Assembly: GCF_047663525.1 (NCBI RefSeq)
Contig: NC_092589.1
Span: forward strand, 61,871,501 to 61,935,500
Direction of reading: 5' to 3'
Origin: Anas platyrhynchos
Taxonomy: Eukaryota; Chordata; Aves; Anseriformes; Anatidae
Length of the DNA stretch: 64,000 nt
Below, piece after piece: positions 36,580 to 48,144 of the stretch. The first letter of the stretch is position 1, and each line of letters starts with the position of its first letter. The notes below the pieces were generated by a model that did not search any database, was not told the DNA's origin, and saw only the letters and a list, made by a program, of their open reading frames with translations. A program made the position numbers and the translations under genes.

Positions 36580-37500
36580 GGTGACTCGGAGCAATAACCC
36601 GGAGCCACGCACTGCAAGCAACCCCTCGCTACCCACGACGGGCAGAAAATCGCCGTTAGCTCGGCTGGAAGCCCAAACCCAGAGGCCCGCTAAAAAAAAG
36701 CAAAAAGCGACAACAACCACTAAAACCCGGCCGCTACCGGGCGCGTCGCTCCGCAGCAGGTGTGCCCCACGCCCGCCTCCATCCATGACCCTCCCCAGTC
36801 CCCCTGAGCCCGGTGCCTCGCAGCCCGGCCCGGCGCAGACAAAGCGCGGCCACAAGGCCCCGCCGCCGCCCGGCCCCGCACAGGCCCGGCAGCGGCGGGG
36901 GGGGGACCCCGGGCCTCTTGGGGGGGCTCGGGCCCCTCACTCCCCACAAGGAGGAGGAGGAGGAGGAGGAAGAGGAGGAGGAGGAAGGCCGCAGCCCCCC
37001 CCCCCCAGCGGCGGGGCGGGGCGGGGGGTGCTGTGGCGGCGCGGCCGTTACCGTGCTTGCGGCGTGCGGGCGGCGCGGCGGAGGCGCGGTTGCTGGGACA
37101 CCCGGCGCTGGCGCTGGCGCCCGGCGGCGCTCCCGGTGCGGCTGCTGGGCCCAGCCCCCGCCGCCAGCACCATCCCCCGGCGCCGCGGGCATAGACGCGC
37201 CGCCGGCTACAGCGGCCGCCGGAAGTGGCGGGACGGGAGGGGAGGGGAGGAAGGGGGCCGCGCTGCGCCGCACTTCCGCTTTACGCTCTTTTTTGGGGAG
37301 GGGGGGGGGAGAGGGGGCGTCGCCTTGGCGCCTGTCGGCGCTGTCGCGATAGCAGCCCTGGTGGGAGGGGTTTGGAGGGGCGCGCTACGAGGTCCCGTGG
37401 TGCGGGGGGGGGGTGAATAACGAAATAAAGTTGTGTGGTGCTGTGAAGGCGTCCGTGTCTGTGTGAGGGAGGCTGGGTGCGGGGCTCTGAGGGTCGGCGC
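36580..37500 (-). promoter_or_regulatory. TBPL1: TBPL1 CpG-island promoter
   Basis: About 0.9 kb are dense in CG dinucleotides and flanked by AT-rich DNA. There is no TATA box. Two ETS-type sites in opposite orientation lie at 37219-37227 (CCGGAAGTG) and 37272-37278 (ACTTCCG), typical of TATA-less housekeeping promoters. The first non-coding TBPL1 exon probably lies just left of them and ends at the donor GCACG|GTAACG (37052). Long open frames on both strands here are composition artefacts. Transcription start positions are not resolvable by eye. Confidence 0.75.
36950..36987. repeat. GGA triplet repeat in the TBPL1 CpG island
   Basis: Near-pure GGA/GAGGA units over about 38 bp. They are purine-only on the plus strand and flanked by further G-runs. 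It creates Glu-rich or Ser-rich strings in spurious ORFs. Confidence 0.9.
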
Positions 37501-37509
37501 TGTCCCGAC

Positions 37510-40500
37510 ACGGCGCCCGCCCGCGTCGGCTTCCGTGTAACAGAACGGCGTTAATTAGGATACAGGAGCGAGCCTTAATGAGCACAGAGGGGACAGCACC
37601 AAGCCCGACTTTGCAGCCTTTGTGGAACGTGTGCTCCCCCTGCCACCCTAACTTGAGCCTCGCAGCGCCTGAGTTGTTCCCCCGTCACCACTTTTCCTCA
37701 TTTTCCTCCCAAACCGGCGGGGAGGACATTCCCTACAGGCGGGTTTCGCCGCTGACCCAGCTTTGGCTTCCCAGCCGGCAGGCCGGGCCGTGCGGCAGCG
37801 CTGCCACCCCGTGGCTGGCCACGGTTTCAGCCGCCTGAAGAGAAAACGAGGGGTTCTGGCTTCGGAGCCACTTTTTTCCCGAATTCTCACCGAACTGATG
37901 TTTTTTTAGCATAAATGTACACATAAATTCAACGCAAAACGTCTCCTAGCAAACGCACATCCATTACATACCTCTGCCATGCTGCCCTTTTCAGGATGTA
38001 ACATCTCTAGCACGTGTTCTGCAGAAATAACACAGTCACCGCTGGACATTAGGAATTTTTTTTTTTTTTACTGATGAAGTAACGAACCCTTACCATATCA
38101 CACTTTCAGTTGCTTTTTCAGCCTGAACTTTCCCAGTTTGGACAAGGACATGCCTAAGATTGCATCTCCAAATATTTATTTGGAAAATACGCAAACTTAT
38201 GCAAATAGTTGTGACCGTATCAACGTGGAATGCAAATAAGGTGGTTGGCCACCCACCTAATTTTGCATGTAAGTTCATCAGTTGTGTTGCAATTTTATTC
38301 CACACCTATGCAGTTGTGAAGCTGGTTGTCTTTAGCTGTCCCACGCTCTAAGTGTGATCCCAGTCCATTTCACCGTTACCTCGTGCATGTGAAGTTCTCC
38401 CCCTCCTGGTCTCCGTCGCTCTATGTAGCTCTTACTTGTCTTGTAGCATCCTCCACGAGTGTGAATGAGATGCTAGGAACTTCCCACCTGCAGAAACTGT
38501 GTCCTTATCTTTCTCTTGCTACTGCATACTCACTGACATTGCACAAGGAATATCACAGAGGCCATTTCTGCCTCTTCCTTACTATGCAATTTTTCATTTT
38601 TCTATGTCCTTGGTCTCTCAGGCCATTATTTGGAAAGCAGAGAGGAAATGGAGGTGTAAGGATGCCGTTTATTCTGCTTGAACATTCTGTGGTGTGGAAT
38701 TGTGAGCTGTTTGGAGTATCAATACTGACACAGTTAAAGTAAAGATAACCAAACTTTAGAATACTGCACATATTTTTGTTCTGTAATTACAGCACTGGGA
38801 GTGAACAAAGATGCAATTTCATATTGTTGTTAGGTCTAACTGCAGGTTTCTGTCAGAAAAAAAAAATAAAATTAGACAAATGCTTGGTTATCTGGATTTT
38901 TGTGTTTTGCAGGATCTATTTTCAGTCAGGTAAGGTAGAGTGCAAGGCAGACTGTGGGAAAGTGTAGGGTGGAAGAAGAAAGCTGGATGGCCCCTTGAGG
39001 CATCCCACAGTGAACTGAGAGTGTTATACAGGTGAGCCTTCAGGACTGTGAGCTCTGTGCAGAAGACTGTATTCAAGAGTTTGTGTTTGAAGAGGAGAAA
39101 TCTAGGAGCAATAGGTATCTTGCATACACAGGAGTGACATTTTGTGGAAAGACCGTCATCTACACGCATGTGATATTACTGGTTAATTATGAGAAATCTG
39201 CCAAGTTGGCGGCCAGCAGGAAATGGGCTTAAACCTGTGGCAAGAGATCAGTCAGAGAGGGAATCCTTTGCTCCAGGGCTTAGTTTATCAGATGAAATTA
39301 TAAACTCAAGTGCGCTTTCTCACACTTCTCTGGTGATGTGGCCCATGCACAATAAGATAACTCACGCTAGTAGTGGACTCTGTTAAACTGTTACTTCCCT
39401 GGCATAAGTGGCACTGAAACCAACTTCACAATATTCAAATGTTCTCTTTCATTTTATAATACATATGCTTACATATATATGTATAAACACATAAAATATT
39501 TTCGCGATTGTATTTATACGAAAAATACATAATGTTTGTATATATAGTGTAACATGGTTATACTATATAATACAAGAATATGAAGAAAATGGCAGTGAAG
39601 TAGTCAAAAATAAAAGCAAAGTGATCACAATTAAGCTTTTCTTTAGTAAACTTCACAACAATAAAATACATCTCTGTAATTTCAACCTCTACAGCTGAAA
39701 GGTATTTACAGTGTATGCTTACCAACCCCTGTTGGCAATAATAGAGAGACATGGTGAAAGTAGTAGAATTAGAAGAACAGCACAGTGTTGCCCATATTTA
39801 GGTCCTGTGAGACTGTGAGTGCCTCTTAGGAGCAAGAGCATGTGCTCCTTCCTGCTGTTGTATGATTGTGAACCCTCCTCTGAGCTGTTATACAAAGTTT
39901 CTTTTTGTATTCCTCAGCATCTGTTTCTATTGTTGGTTAATTGGGATTATCAGGAATGACGATTAATTTTCTTTGCAAGCAGATGGCAACATGCAGCCCC
40001 CAGGAGTCAGGCTCACAGAAAACACAAATACTTCACCCAGAATGTGATTTCTCCTCTGTGAGGGCTGGCAATGCTGGCAGACCAAATGCAAAGGACTGTC
40101 ACACATTCTTGACTCAACCTGGAGCATTATTTTGTACTGGCAGTGCTTAAAGCATCCTTCTCTGTGTTGTTTACCAAAATGTTCTTAAGCTCCAGAGGCA
40201 GAACTCAGGGATGAACAAGGCACTACACTCTTGGTGGGTGTGAGGGAGAGCATGGAGCAAAGTTTAAAGGAAGATGGTAATGTTGTCTCCTCAACAGCCT
40301 CACTGTCCCAACATGTGTAGCTACAGTCAAGCAATCTGGGAGCATTGGTCTCCACAAGCCCTGCCAACTTGCTTCCTACCCCAGTAGAAGGATGTTAAGC
40401 ATGCTCAGAGCACACCTTCTGACTGTTTTAAGCCTTTTGTCTCGAAAATAGGGGAATATCTCAGCTCTAGGTACTGACATGAGGTAAAAATGGAGCTGTT

Positions 40501-41420
40501 TGGCAATGGCAAGAAGAGGTGCTCTGAGGGCATATATCATATTTTGGTGCCAGGGAACATACGACTCAGGTGGAAAGGGTACTGGAGAGCTTAGTAAAGT
40601 TGAGCAACAAATGAACAAGAGGTTTCAATGTTATAATTTTGGATATAATTTTGCTTACAGCTCATGTTTCATCCTTTCTTAAACTTGGCCTCTTTCTTCT
40701 GGTAACCTCTGGTCTTAATATATCAGGTACCAGACATAAATAGCAAGGAGAGTCCTCACTCAGAATTTCTGGCCCATACAAGAAGATAGAAGGTTGACCT
40801 AGAAAACAAGTGAGAAGAGTATGGGGCTAGGGTGAGACAAAGGCATCAAGGGCCTTTATTGCTCTAGATTTTAAGGGTACAATGACATAGATAAATAAGG
40901 GTCAGGGCATGTGGCTTTTTTTTTTTTTTTTTTAAGTGCTTCATTGTTAACATGGTCCTCGGCATGCTTGTGGCCTTCTAACTTTCTCCCAGAAAGTGTC
41001 CAAGTACTGTTTGGGAATAGCATGTGCTAGTCCAACAGGGCCTGTTCTCACCTTTTGCTGAGAGTGGAATAAAACTTTGGTATATGTGGATGTGACCGCT
41101 GCTACATCACTGGTTTTCAGAGTTGGAGAATGGCTTATAGCCTGTTTTACTTGCTAGTATAGATTCCCAGTATGTATGGATAGTATAACCTAAGAGAAAG
41201 TCTCCTTCCATAAGCCTTTCCCAATCCTATCTTTATGTTGATTTCAAAGAACAAAGATATCTGGTGACTTCAGAGTTCCTAAGAGAATAGCTTTTAAGTT
41301 TGTACACCCAAAGAGCTCGTCCTAAGCCTATAGCAAGCTTACGTGTCACCTTCATCCAGCCTCATCTCCTCCATGCCTCTTGTTCTCCCCCCATCTGTAA
41401 AACAATGGTGACCTGCTCTA
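37510..41420. other. Intergenic, TBPL1 to TCF21 (left part)
   Basis: Unique DNA with AT-rich stretches (for example 39460-39570) and short T-runs. No exon or mobile element is recognised. Short ORFs overlap on both strands without family resemblance. Confidence 0.55.
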
Positions 41421-41530
41421 GAAAACAAAACAAAATAAAACAACAACATCAAAAAACAACAAACTAAACAACCAACCAACCAAACAAACAAACAAAAAAC
41501 AAACAAACAAAAAACAACCAAAAAAAACCC
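41421..41530. repeat. A-rich CAAA/AACA low-complexity tract
   Basis: About 110 bp made almost only of A and C in aaac, aacc and caaa units, including accaaccaacc and aacaaacaaac. The complement forms poly-Phe/Val/Leu strings in minus-strand ORFs. Confidence 0.9.
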
Positions 41531-41539
41531 AAACATGGT

Positions 41540-42728
41540 CATGAGGTGGTGGCAAATACTCGGAGGTAGCTGTCGTTTTCTGTTTAATTTCTGCATTGAC
41601 TCTGATGTGCCAGAGGTACAAAAGTCCATATGTAAGAAGAAAAGAACATCTTATCAGTGAGGAAAAACTATTCCCTTTCTGGTCAGCTTGGCCATCAAAA
41701 GGCGTCACACGAAACAGGATGCTGAAGCAAGAGGCCACTCTGTCACTTGGGTTGCTTGTCACACACGATGGTCTTTGCCTCATCTCTGTTGGGGGAGGGC
41801 TGTGCCGCTGCAGCAGTCCGGGAAGCCATCCAGTGGGACAGCTATCTGTGCATGCATCCCTGGGAACACTCATTGCCTGTGCCCACTCCTCCTCCCCTCC
41901 TGCTGCAGCGCGGGATTTTGCAGATGTTCCTCCCAGGGCAGGCAGCTGCAGTTCTCAGACTCCCTGTTTCCATCTCCCTGGTGGTCCGGCCCCACCCGGC
42001 CGTGATGGAGCTGCTGATAGTTCCTCCCCTCCCAGGTCCTTCCTCTTCCAAGGACTGAGCAGCAGTCAGAGGAAGAGGGGTTATTCTGTGCCTTTCCCTC
42101 GCATCTACTGGCCGCACAGCTATTAGAGGTTTCTCCTGCAGCAATCCGTGCCCTTCCTTTCTTTCCCTCATGTTCCTGATCCCCGTTTCTCAAACAGTGT
42201 GTAAACAACTGAGAGAAAACTTGAGTGTGCAGATAATCCATATTTACAGTCAGATATGGTCTTTCTGTTTACATAGCAGCTGGGGATGTAAATAATGGTT
42301 GTTTTTTTTTTTTTCTCATTGCTTAAGGAAAATGGCCTCTTAGGCTGTAAAGGGAAGGAATGGTTTGCATTGTTTTTTATTCGCCTGCTTTTGTTACGAT
42401 ATTTGTTTTCCTTGCAAGGAGGTTTGGATCTCTCCACTCCCTGTGTGAGGACTGTGCAGCTTTGTACACACATGCGCATAAGCTTGGAAACGCAATTTGT
42501 CTGTTTACAAGTTTTAGTTTAAGGGCAAAACCCTGAAGCAAGAAAATGCGTCATTTCAGGACTCTTGTGACCCTAGGGTATGTCCACGCCACGGTTGGGA
42601 AATGTGATGACTGCATGCCTAGGCCTACTCAAAGTCGTTTTTACATATCAAGATCAGATACACCAGTGTCCAAAGTGAACTGAAGAAAAAGCAGTTCCTT
42701 GCAGAACTTTCCTGGTTTGGGAGTCTGC
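41540..42728. other. Intergenic, moderately GC-rich stretch
   Basis: 41600-42130 has open frames on both strands up to 176 codons but no recognisable domain, splice context or codon bias I can defend. I see no gene. Confidence 0.5.
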
Positions 42729-43590
42729 TGTGGTGGTTTCACCTGCTAGGCAGCTAAATTCCACCACAAATTGGTCTCTTACTCCCCCTCCACTATGGAG
42801 GAGGGGGAGAAAATACAATGGAAAAGGGCTCACAGGTTGAGATAAGGACAGGGAGACACGGACAAAACAGACTCAGCATAGGGAGATTAATATAATTTAT
42901 TGGCTGTTACTAACAGACTAGAGCATTGAGAAATGAAAAGCAAAATAAAAACACCTCTCCACCACCACCCACGCCCACGCCCCGACCACCCTCTTTTATA
43001 TTTTCCCCCTGAGCTACGCAGGGGAACAGGCAATGGGGGCTGCGGTCAATCCCTGAGGCTTCGTCTCCACCGCTCCTTCATGGTCACTCCCTGCCCCTGC
43101 TCCCCGTGGGGTCCCTCCCACAGGATGCCGTCCTTCCCGAACTGAGCCTACGGGGGCTGCCCATAGGCAGCAGCTCTTCAAGCACTGCTCCCACACAGCT
43201 CCATACCGCAGGGTCCATCCCCCAGGAGCAAACTGCTCTAGCATAGGTCCCCCACAGGTGGCAGCTCCCCCCAGGCCCCCTGCTCCTGCGTGGGCTCGTC
43301 TCCATGGGCTGCAGCTCCGGCCTGGGGCCTGCTCCTGCGGGGGCTCTCCATGGGCCGCAGCCTCCTCCAGGCCACATCCACCTGCTCCACCGGGGGCTCC
43401 TCCACCCATGGGGGGGCTGCAGCGTGGAGATCTGCTCCATGTGGGACCCATGGGCTGCAGGGGGACAGCCTGCTCCACCAGGGGCCTCTCCACAGGCCAC
43501 AGGGGAACTTCTGTCCTAGAACCTTGATGTGGTCGAAGGTTAACTTCATCCCAGCAGGACCCAGTACATCTGCTGACAGCAGTCCTCACT
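42729..43590 (-). mobile_element. Solo LTR of an endogenous retrovirus, avian type
   Basis: On the minus strand the element ends GGTGAAACCACCACA (right LTR terminus CA, at 42729). It has a TATA box (TATAAAA, plus positions 42994-43000) and a polyadenylation signal (AATAAA, plus 42896-42901), giving U3-R-U5 order on minus. The U3 part (about 43040-43500) is built of GC-rich degenerate tandem units. No gag, pol or env sequence flanks it, so it is a solo LTR. The far (5') edge is indistinct, between about 43540 and 43600. It is non-coding; an open frame of about 200 codons across U3 is a product of the repeats. I recall related LTRs as common in bird genomes but cannot name the family. Confidence 0.8.
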
Positions 43591-43599
43591 AATGTAATT

Positions 43600-44889
43600 T
43601 TTTTTTTCCTCCGTCCTTTCTGAAGCATATTTTTGAGTCAGACCTATGACATCTTATGGTTACAGGAAGTCACTAAGCCATAGTACAGCAGTAGCTTTGC
43701 AGCAGGAGGTACATAAAAGCCAGTATCACTGGTCATGCCACTTACCATCCGTAAGGCAGGCTGGGCTGCACAGTACAAAGCATTCCATGGCCAAATAGTG
43801 AGCATCAAGTTGTGTTTGTCGAGGGTCTTGACTGGGCAGCAGAGTGACAAGAATAGTCAGTGCCACCCACACTAGCAGTGGAAAGGGACACTGGATTACT
43901 GGTTGTTTGGAGAAATACTGTATGTGGACCTTTCTGTGAGTGTATGTATGTAGAAATTACAGAATGCTCTGCTCTTTGCTGGCACAAATTTCAGTTTCTC
44001 TGAAATGCCTTTTGAAAACGTGTCCCTTTTGGGAGGCCATGCATGATGATCTACATTCAGATATCCAGACAGAAATTAGAAATACCCTTCCTTTTTATCG
44101 CATTATACCTTCCTCTTGTACACCAGAAAAATGTGAGTTTTGTTCTGTACCCTGCTTACTACCTGCAATTAACTAATGTCTTTTGCATATTTTTAATACA
44201 TGTAGTAATTAATAACAATGACGATAGTGTTTCAGGAAAGATTGCCTTTTGGGAAAAAAAAAAAGAAAAAAGAAAAAAAAGAAAAAAAAAAAAGATTCAT
44301 TTACAGGGAAGCATATTTTTCCAGGCAGGTGTGGAATTACCAATACAATGTAATATCCAGGATTAAAACCAACTTTTCTCTTGAAGAAACCACACAGATT
44401 TTCTATGTCTTTTAGCTTCTGAGGTGTACTTGGAATTTGGACCTGCTTCCTAGGAGGCACCATGAGGAGTCGGCTCTCTAGCATTATGTTCTTTGTGGAC
44501 CTTGCAGCTTGGGGCACAACCATCACCGTGGCCTTGCTGACCTGCCCTGGACAGCAAGGTGTGGCACAAGGGGATGAAGAGTGGCTTTCTCACCATGCTA
44601 GTGTTTTAGACTGACAGATTTCTATCGCAGTGAGAGGAGCAGATAAGCCTAAAATGTACATTTCTGCAAGGGATTGAAAAAATAAAATAAAATGTATTTT
44701 CTGCAAGGGACGGAAAAAATGCTTGTTCTTAAAGACCGTGTAGACTGTGGAAAGTGCTGGTGGGCAGTACAACATGAGCACCCAGCCCAGGAGTCCAAGC
44801 TCTGGGTGCAGCTGTGTGAATAAATGATTTTTCTAGTTTTTTGCTGAACTGAAAAATGGGTGTGAAGATGTTGGATGGAACTAGTTTTC

Positions 44890-44923
<34 letters not shown>

Positions 44924-46530
44924 TTAAAAATCAGACAGGACTAAACTATTTTAAAGCAATTCTTATCTTAAAACACATGGGTGCATAAGCAGTATTGTCT
45001 GATCATCTGTGCACTTCTGTTGGATGATGGAAGCAGGACTCGACTCTTACAGTTGCCTGTTGTGGTTGCTCTTGTACCTGACAGCGGTTGAGTTCATGTT
45101 AAAACCTTTCCTTTAGTTGCAGAATTTAAAGATTTTTTTTTCTCTTCTCTACTTGGCTGTCCGTTTTCACACACACACAAAATAATACTGTAGCAATTTA
45201 GTTATCTTTGAGACCTCTGTCAAATTCAGTTGAATTCAGGCAATGAGTTCAAACATTATTAGGAGGGAATGTATACAGACACTCACACAGCTGCGTGTAC
45301 ATCCATGTCGATACGGAAAGATAAATCAAGTCAGCTTTGTTTCCACATGGAAAAAGGGCATAAATAATATTTCAGTAAATATTAAAATGCATCACATTGT
45401 ACAGAAAAGTAAGCAAACAAAATATATGTTTTTTTAATCGTTAACATCAATATTTAAACCCTTTCTCTTTCTTCCTTTAACACGTTCGTGGGTTCCTTTC
45501 ATAATCATCAAGTGCTTCAGTCAAACTAAATGTGTATTTTTTCCCTTTTTTTCTTTTCTTTTTTGCAAATATTTTTTTTCTGTAAAATCACACTCAGCAG
45601 CAGGGAAGAATGGTTTCACTCATCACTCTCCTGATTTGCAGGGTAGGACTCTAACTCAGCTAAGAAACGGAGGCTGAATGAAGCTGATACACGCGGCTGT
45701 GTCCTAACACAAATTCTAGAGAAGGTCAGTGAACCAAGGGCTGCCATCCACATACATGCCTCTGAAAAATATGCTTGTTGTCCTGAAAATGGATGTAAAG
45801 CCATTAAGTGTTTTACAGTTGGAATAAAAACATTATTTACCTTTCTGCGTGTTGTCGGTCGCTTTTGTTTGTTGTTTGCTGCCTTTTTGGTTGTTGCTGC
45901 ACTGCGGTTCAGAGGCAAGGACTGAGGAAGGTGGAGGATGCTTAAGGAATATTTTAGTCCTCAACAGCGACTAAATCCAGAATGCTGGATGAAGTGAATA
46001 GTGGCAAGAGAAATAACCGTCTGCAACCTTCTCTTACCGTTCCACTTGCACTGCAGCTTTTGGTACGTGGTTACAGCTGTGTTTTCCTCACATTGCACCG
46101 GGGACTATTGCTTTTCTCCCTTCTCTCTCTCCATGCTGCATTTTAGGTGGCAAATGTGAAGTGAACGTGGCTAGATTAAAGGGGTGGGGAGGATGCCGAG
46201 TGCAGTTAGTGGTTAGTGCGTAGCAAAGCAGGGTGGCAAAGCAGTTTGCGAGAAAATTTACAGTTTAACTCCTAATTTTATGCATGTCCCAGATCCCTCT
46301 CAACTTCCACTTCTATGAGATAAACAGCACCTTGCTATGGGTCTGGAGCAGGCGATAGTATGGATTTAAGTCGAGATTTGGAATGGTTGCATTTAATGGT
46401 TAATTTAAATTCAGTGGTTAACCTCGGTGGTGAAAACAGCATTTGGGCATTTGCTGCATCACTCATTTCCCCTTAGCTTAAGGTCAGAGGGCTCCTCTCT
46501 ATCTCCCTGTAGGAGAACAGCAGTTCCCCC
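43600..46530. other. Intergenic, TBPL1 to TCF21 (right part)
   Basis: AT-rich unique DNA with low-complexity A tracts (44253-44294 and A28 at 44893-44920) and T-rich runs near 45540-45580. No exon, RNA gene or clear mobile element is recognised. Confidence 0.55.
44893..44920. repeat. A28 homopolymer
   Basis: Twenty-eight consecutive A. No retroposed body is recognisable directly to its left, so it is called a simple repeat. Confidence 0.9.
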
Positions 46531-46539
46531 GGAATTTGC

Positions 46540-47600
46540 CAATGTTTGTGGCAAAGAGACGGGCCCTTTCAGCTTTGCTTGCCGTTGCTGGTCCCTTCAG
46601 CAAGAGCCGTGGCCGTGCGAGGAGCTGTGAGAAAGGGAAAAGAAGCTGCCCACCCTCCTACCCCCCGGCCGGGGGCCAGGGCCGCGATGCTCGCCCGCTC
46701 CCGGCCCCGCTCGCAGCCAGCCCACCGGGAGACCCCGCCGCTGATTTGAGGCGCCCGGAGGATGCTCTGCCCGGCCCACTATCGCGGGGGGTGAGCGATG
46801 TCGCGACAGGGCTGCCCGAACCCCGCGGTCCCTCCGCCCGCGAGCAGCCGGGTATCAAACGGAACCGAGGGCCGACGCTGAAAGAGCAAGTGAAGCGGAA
46901 ATTTAAAGCCCCTCTGCTAATAATAACAGTATAAATAACCGAAGACATCTTGTAAACAGTGCGGTCATAACCCTGAAACATTAAACAGCTCGGTGGGATC
47001 TGGCGCATCAGCTGCCGACGGTCGCTGCCGGTGCAGGGGGAGCGCCGGGCGCTCCTGTTTATCTCAACCTAATCTCCCGCAGGCGCCCCGATCGATCGGG
47101 GGGAGATGTTTAAAGTACAAATTCCCGGAGCCCTCGGCCGGGGCCCAAACCTCCGCCCCGCGGGGCTCCGGCAGCTCCGTCCCCGCCGGGCCACCGCGGC
47201 ACAGCCGGGCCCCGACCGCCGCCGCCGCTCCCGCCCCGCGATAACGCCCCGAGATAGCGATAACGCCCCGCGATAACGCCCCGCGATAGCGATATCGCCC
47301 CGGGCCGGCTGAAACTTGCGGCTCCACGGGCACAAAGCTGGGGAGGGGGGGACCCCTCCGTGTCCCCCTCTCCCGTCGCTGCTCTCCCTCTTCCGCTGAG
47401 CCCGGAGCCGCCCCCTCCCCGAGGGATTGGGTCCAAATCTCTCGCAGTGAGAAAACGCCCCCCCCAGCCCCCATCCCCGCCTTGCTCCCCCTTTCCCCCC
47501 CCTCCCCAAAGTCCGGGGGTGGCTCCCCCCGCGTCGCCCCCGGCCAGCGCCGCTCGCCCCGCTGCGACCGGAGTCGGAAACGAAAATTAGAGCGCTCCGC
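46540..47600. promoter_or_regulatory. CpG island 3' of TCF21 with plus-strand TATA box
   Basis: A GC- and CpG-rich block lies just beyond the TCF21 polyadenylation signal. It is interrupted by an AT-rich patch at about 46890-46990 that contains TATAAATA on the plus strand (46930-46937). Further right is a tandem array of CGATAACGCCCC units (47239-47301). The block is not explained by TCF21 coding sequence. It may be a regulatory island or the promoter of an RNA antisense to TCF21. Confidence 0.5.
47239..47301. repeat. Tandem CGATAACGCCCC array
   Basis: Three exact copies of CGATAACGCCCC (47239, 47258 and 47271) plus a diverged fourth with GATAGCGATATCG. Each unit carries a GATAA core next to a GC-box-like CGCCCC. 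Confidence 0.85.
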
Positions 47601-47618
47601 GTTCAATGGAAAGGAAGG

Positions 47619-47624
47619 TTTATT
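47619..47624 (-). terminator. TCF21: TCF21 polyadenylation signal
   Basis: TTTATT on plus is AATAAA on minus, 430 nt after the TCF21 stop. It is the first such hexamer in the 3' UTR on the coding strand. Confidence 0.65.
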
Positions 47625-48054
47625 CACGGAAACAGAGCAAAAACCTGCTTGGAGAAAATATATCTATATATCTTTAGGGTGAATTACTCCATAGAGATGA
47701 CTGTCAAAGTCAGTTTTTTTTTTCTTTTTTTTTTTTTTCCTCTAGGCATCTACATATTTCACAGGTCTCAGACAAAAGATACGCGCGTGGTAGGTTTTGT
47801 TTGATCTCTGTCTTTTTTTTTTCTCTAGTAGCGCTTGAACCAGCAAGGCTCTCGGTGCAGGACACTCGACTGTACACGCATTCAATAAAGTTAAATAGAG
47901 TCGGGATCTCTCTCTCGGGGCGGACGGAGTCTCTGCTAGGGCGCCCGTGGTGGCCGGCGCCGCGCCGGGGGGGCGAGCGGCTCTCCCCGGGGCTCTGCCC
48001 GGGGCCGGGGGCGGCGGCGGGGCCCTGCCCGCGCCGGGCCGGTGCTGCCGGGGC

Positions 48055-48144
48055 TCAGGATGCCGTCGGGCCGCACAAGCGGTTTGTGTTCACCACTTCT
48101 TTCAGGTCACTCTCGGGTTTGCCGGCTACCATAAAAGGCCAGGT
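48055..48144 (-). CDS. TCF21: TCF21 coding exon 2 (C-terminus)
   Basis: The acceptor TGGCTACAG precedes ACC at 48144. The exon encodes [18 protein letters not shown] then [11 protein letters not shown] and TGA (29 codons plus stop). This tail is characteristic of TCF21 and its close paralogue MSC; the WPF and LCGxTAS ends are TCF21-specific. Differences from human are limited to two or three residues. The phase is 0 at the junction, matching exon 1. Confidence 0.97.
   Translation of the reverse strand, partial: TWPFMVAGKPESDLKEVVNTNRLCGPTAS

Larger units (their letters stand above)
31250..37052 (-). other. TBPL1: TBPL1 first intron (5' UTR intron)
   Basis: About 5.8 kb of AT-rich DNA lie between the CpG-island promoter and the ATG exon. 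It holds a TA/TG microsatellite (31475-31502) and A-runs at 35828-35842 and 35899-35918. No coding exon, RNA gene or clear mobile element is seen. The 5' boundary depends on the donor GCACG|GTAACG at 37052, which is predicted only. Confidence 0.55.
23223..37230 (-). other. TBPL1: TBPL1 gene (TBP-like protein 1, TLF/TRF2/TLP)
   Basis: The complete coding region is assembled from six minus-strand exons with GT-AG introns and consistent phases: 31197-31063, 30465-30383, 28571-28508, 26804-26701, 26604-26510 and 23728-23658. They total 552 nt, giving 183 aa. The protein is nearly identical to mammalian TBPL1, a nuclear TBP paralogue with the two-repeat saddle fold. It binds TFIIA and TFIIB but not the classical TATA box, and serves TATA-less promoters. 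A 5' non-coding exon probably lies in the CpG island near 37.05-37.23 kb. The first intron is then about 5.8 kb. It is head to tail with TCF21 and converges on SLC2A12, as in mammals. Confidence 0.97.

Noticed and set aside
36581..37420. 279-codon plus-strand open frame (and 179-codon frames on both strands)
   Set aside because: It lies in the TBPL1 CpG island. The protein is low-complexity Pro/Arg/Gly with strings from the GGA repeat, and open frames overlap on both strands. This is explained by GC-rich composition with few stops.
41596..42126. 176-codon plus-strand open frame with overlapping minus-strand frames
   Set aside because: No recognisable family, no splice or promoter context, and comparable open frames on the other strand.
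43014..43628. 204-codon minus-strand open frame
   Set aside because: It is formed by repeated GC-rich units of an LTR U3. It has no retroviral or cellular domain.
44893..44920. Poly-A tail of a processed pseudogene
   Set aside because: No retroposed gene body is recognisable to the left of the run, in either orientation.
47064..47627. 187-codon minus-strand open frame downstream of TCF21
   Set aside because: Low-complexity Gly/Arg sequence in a CpG island, partly made by the CGATAACGCCCC array.
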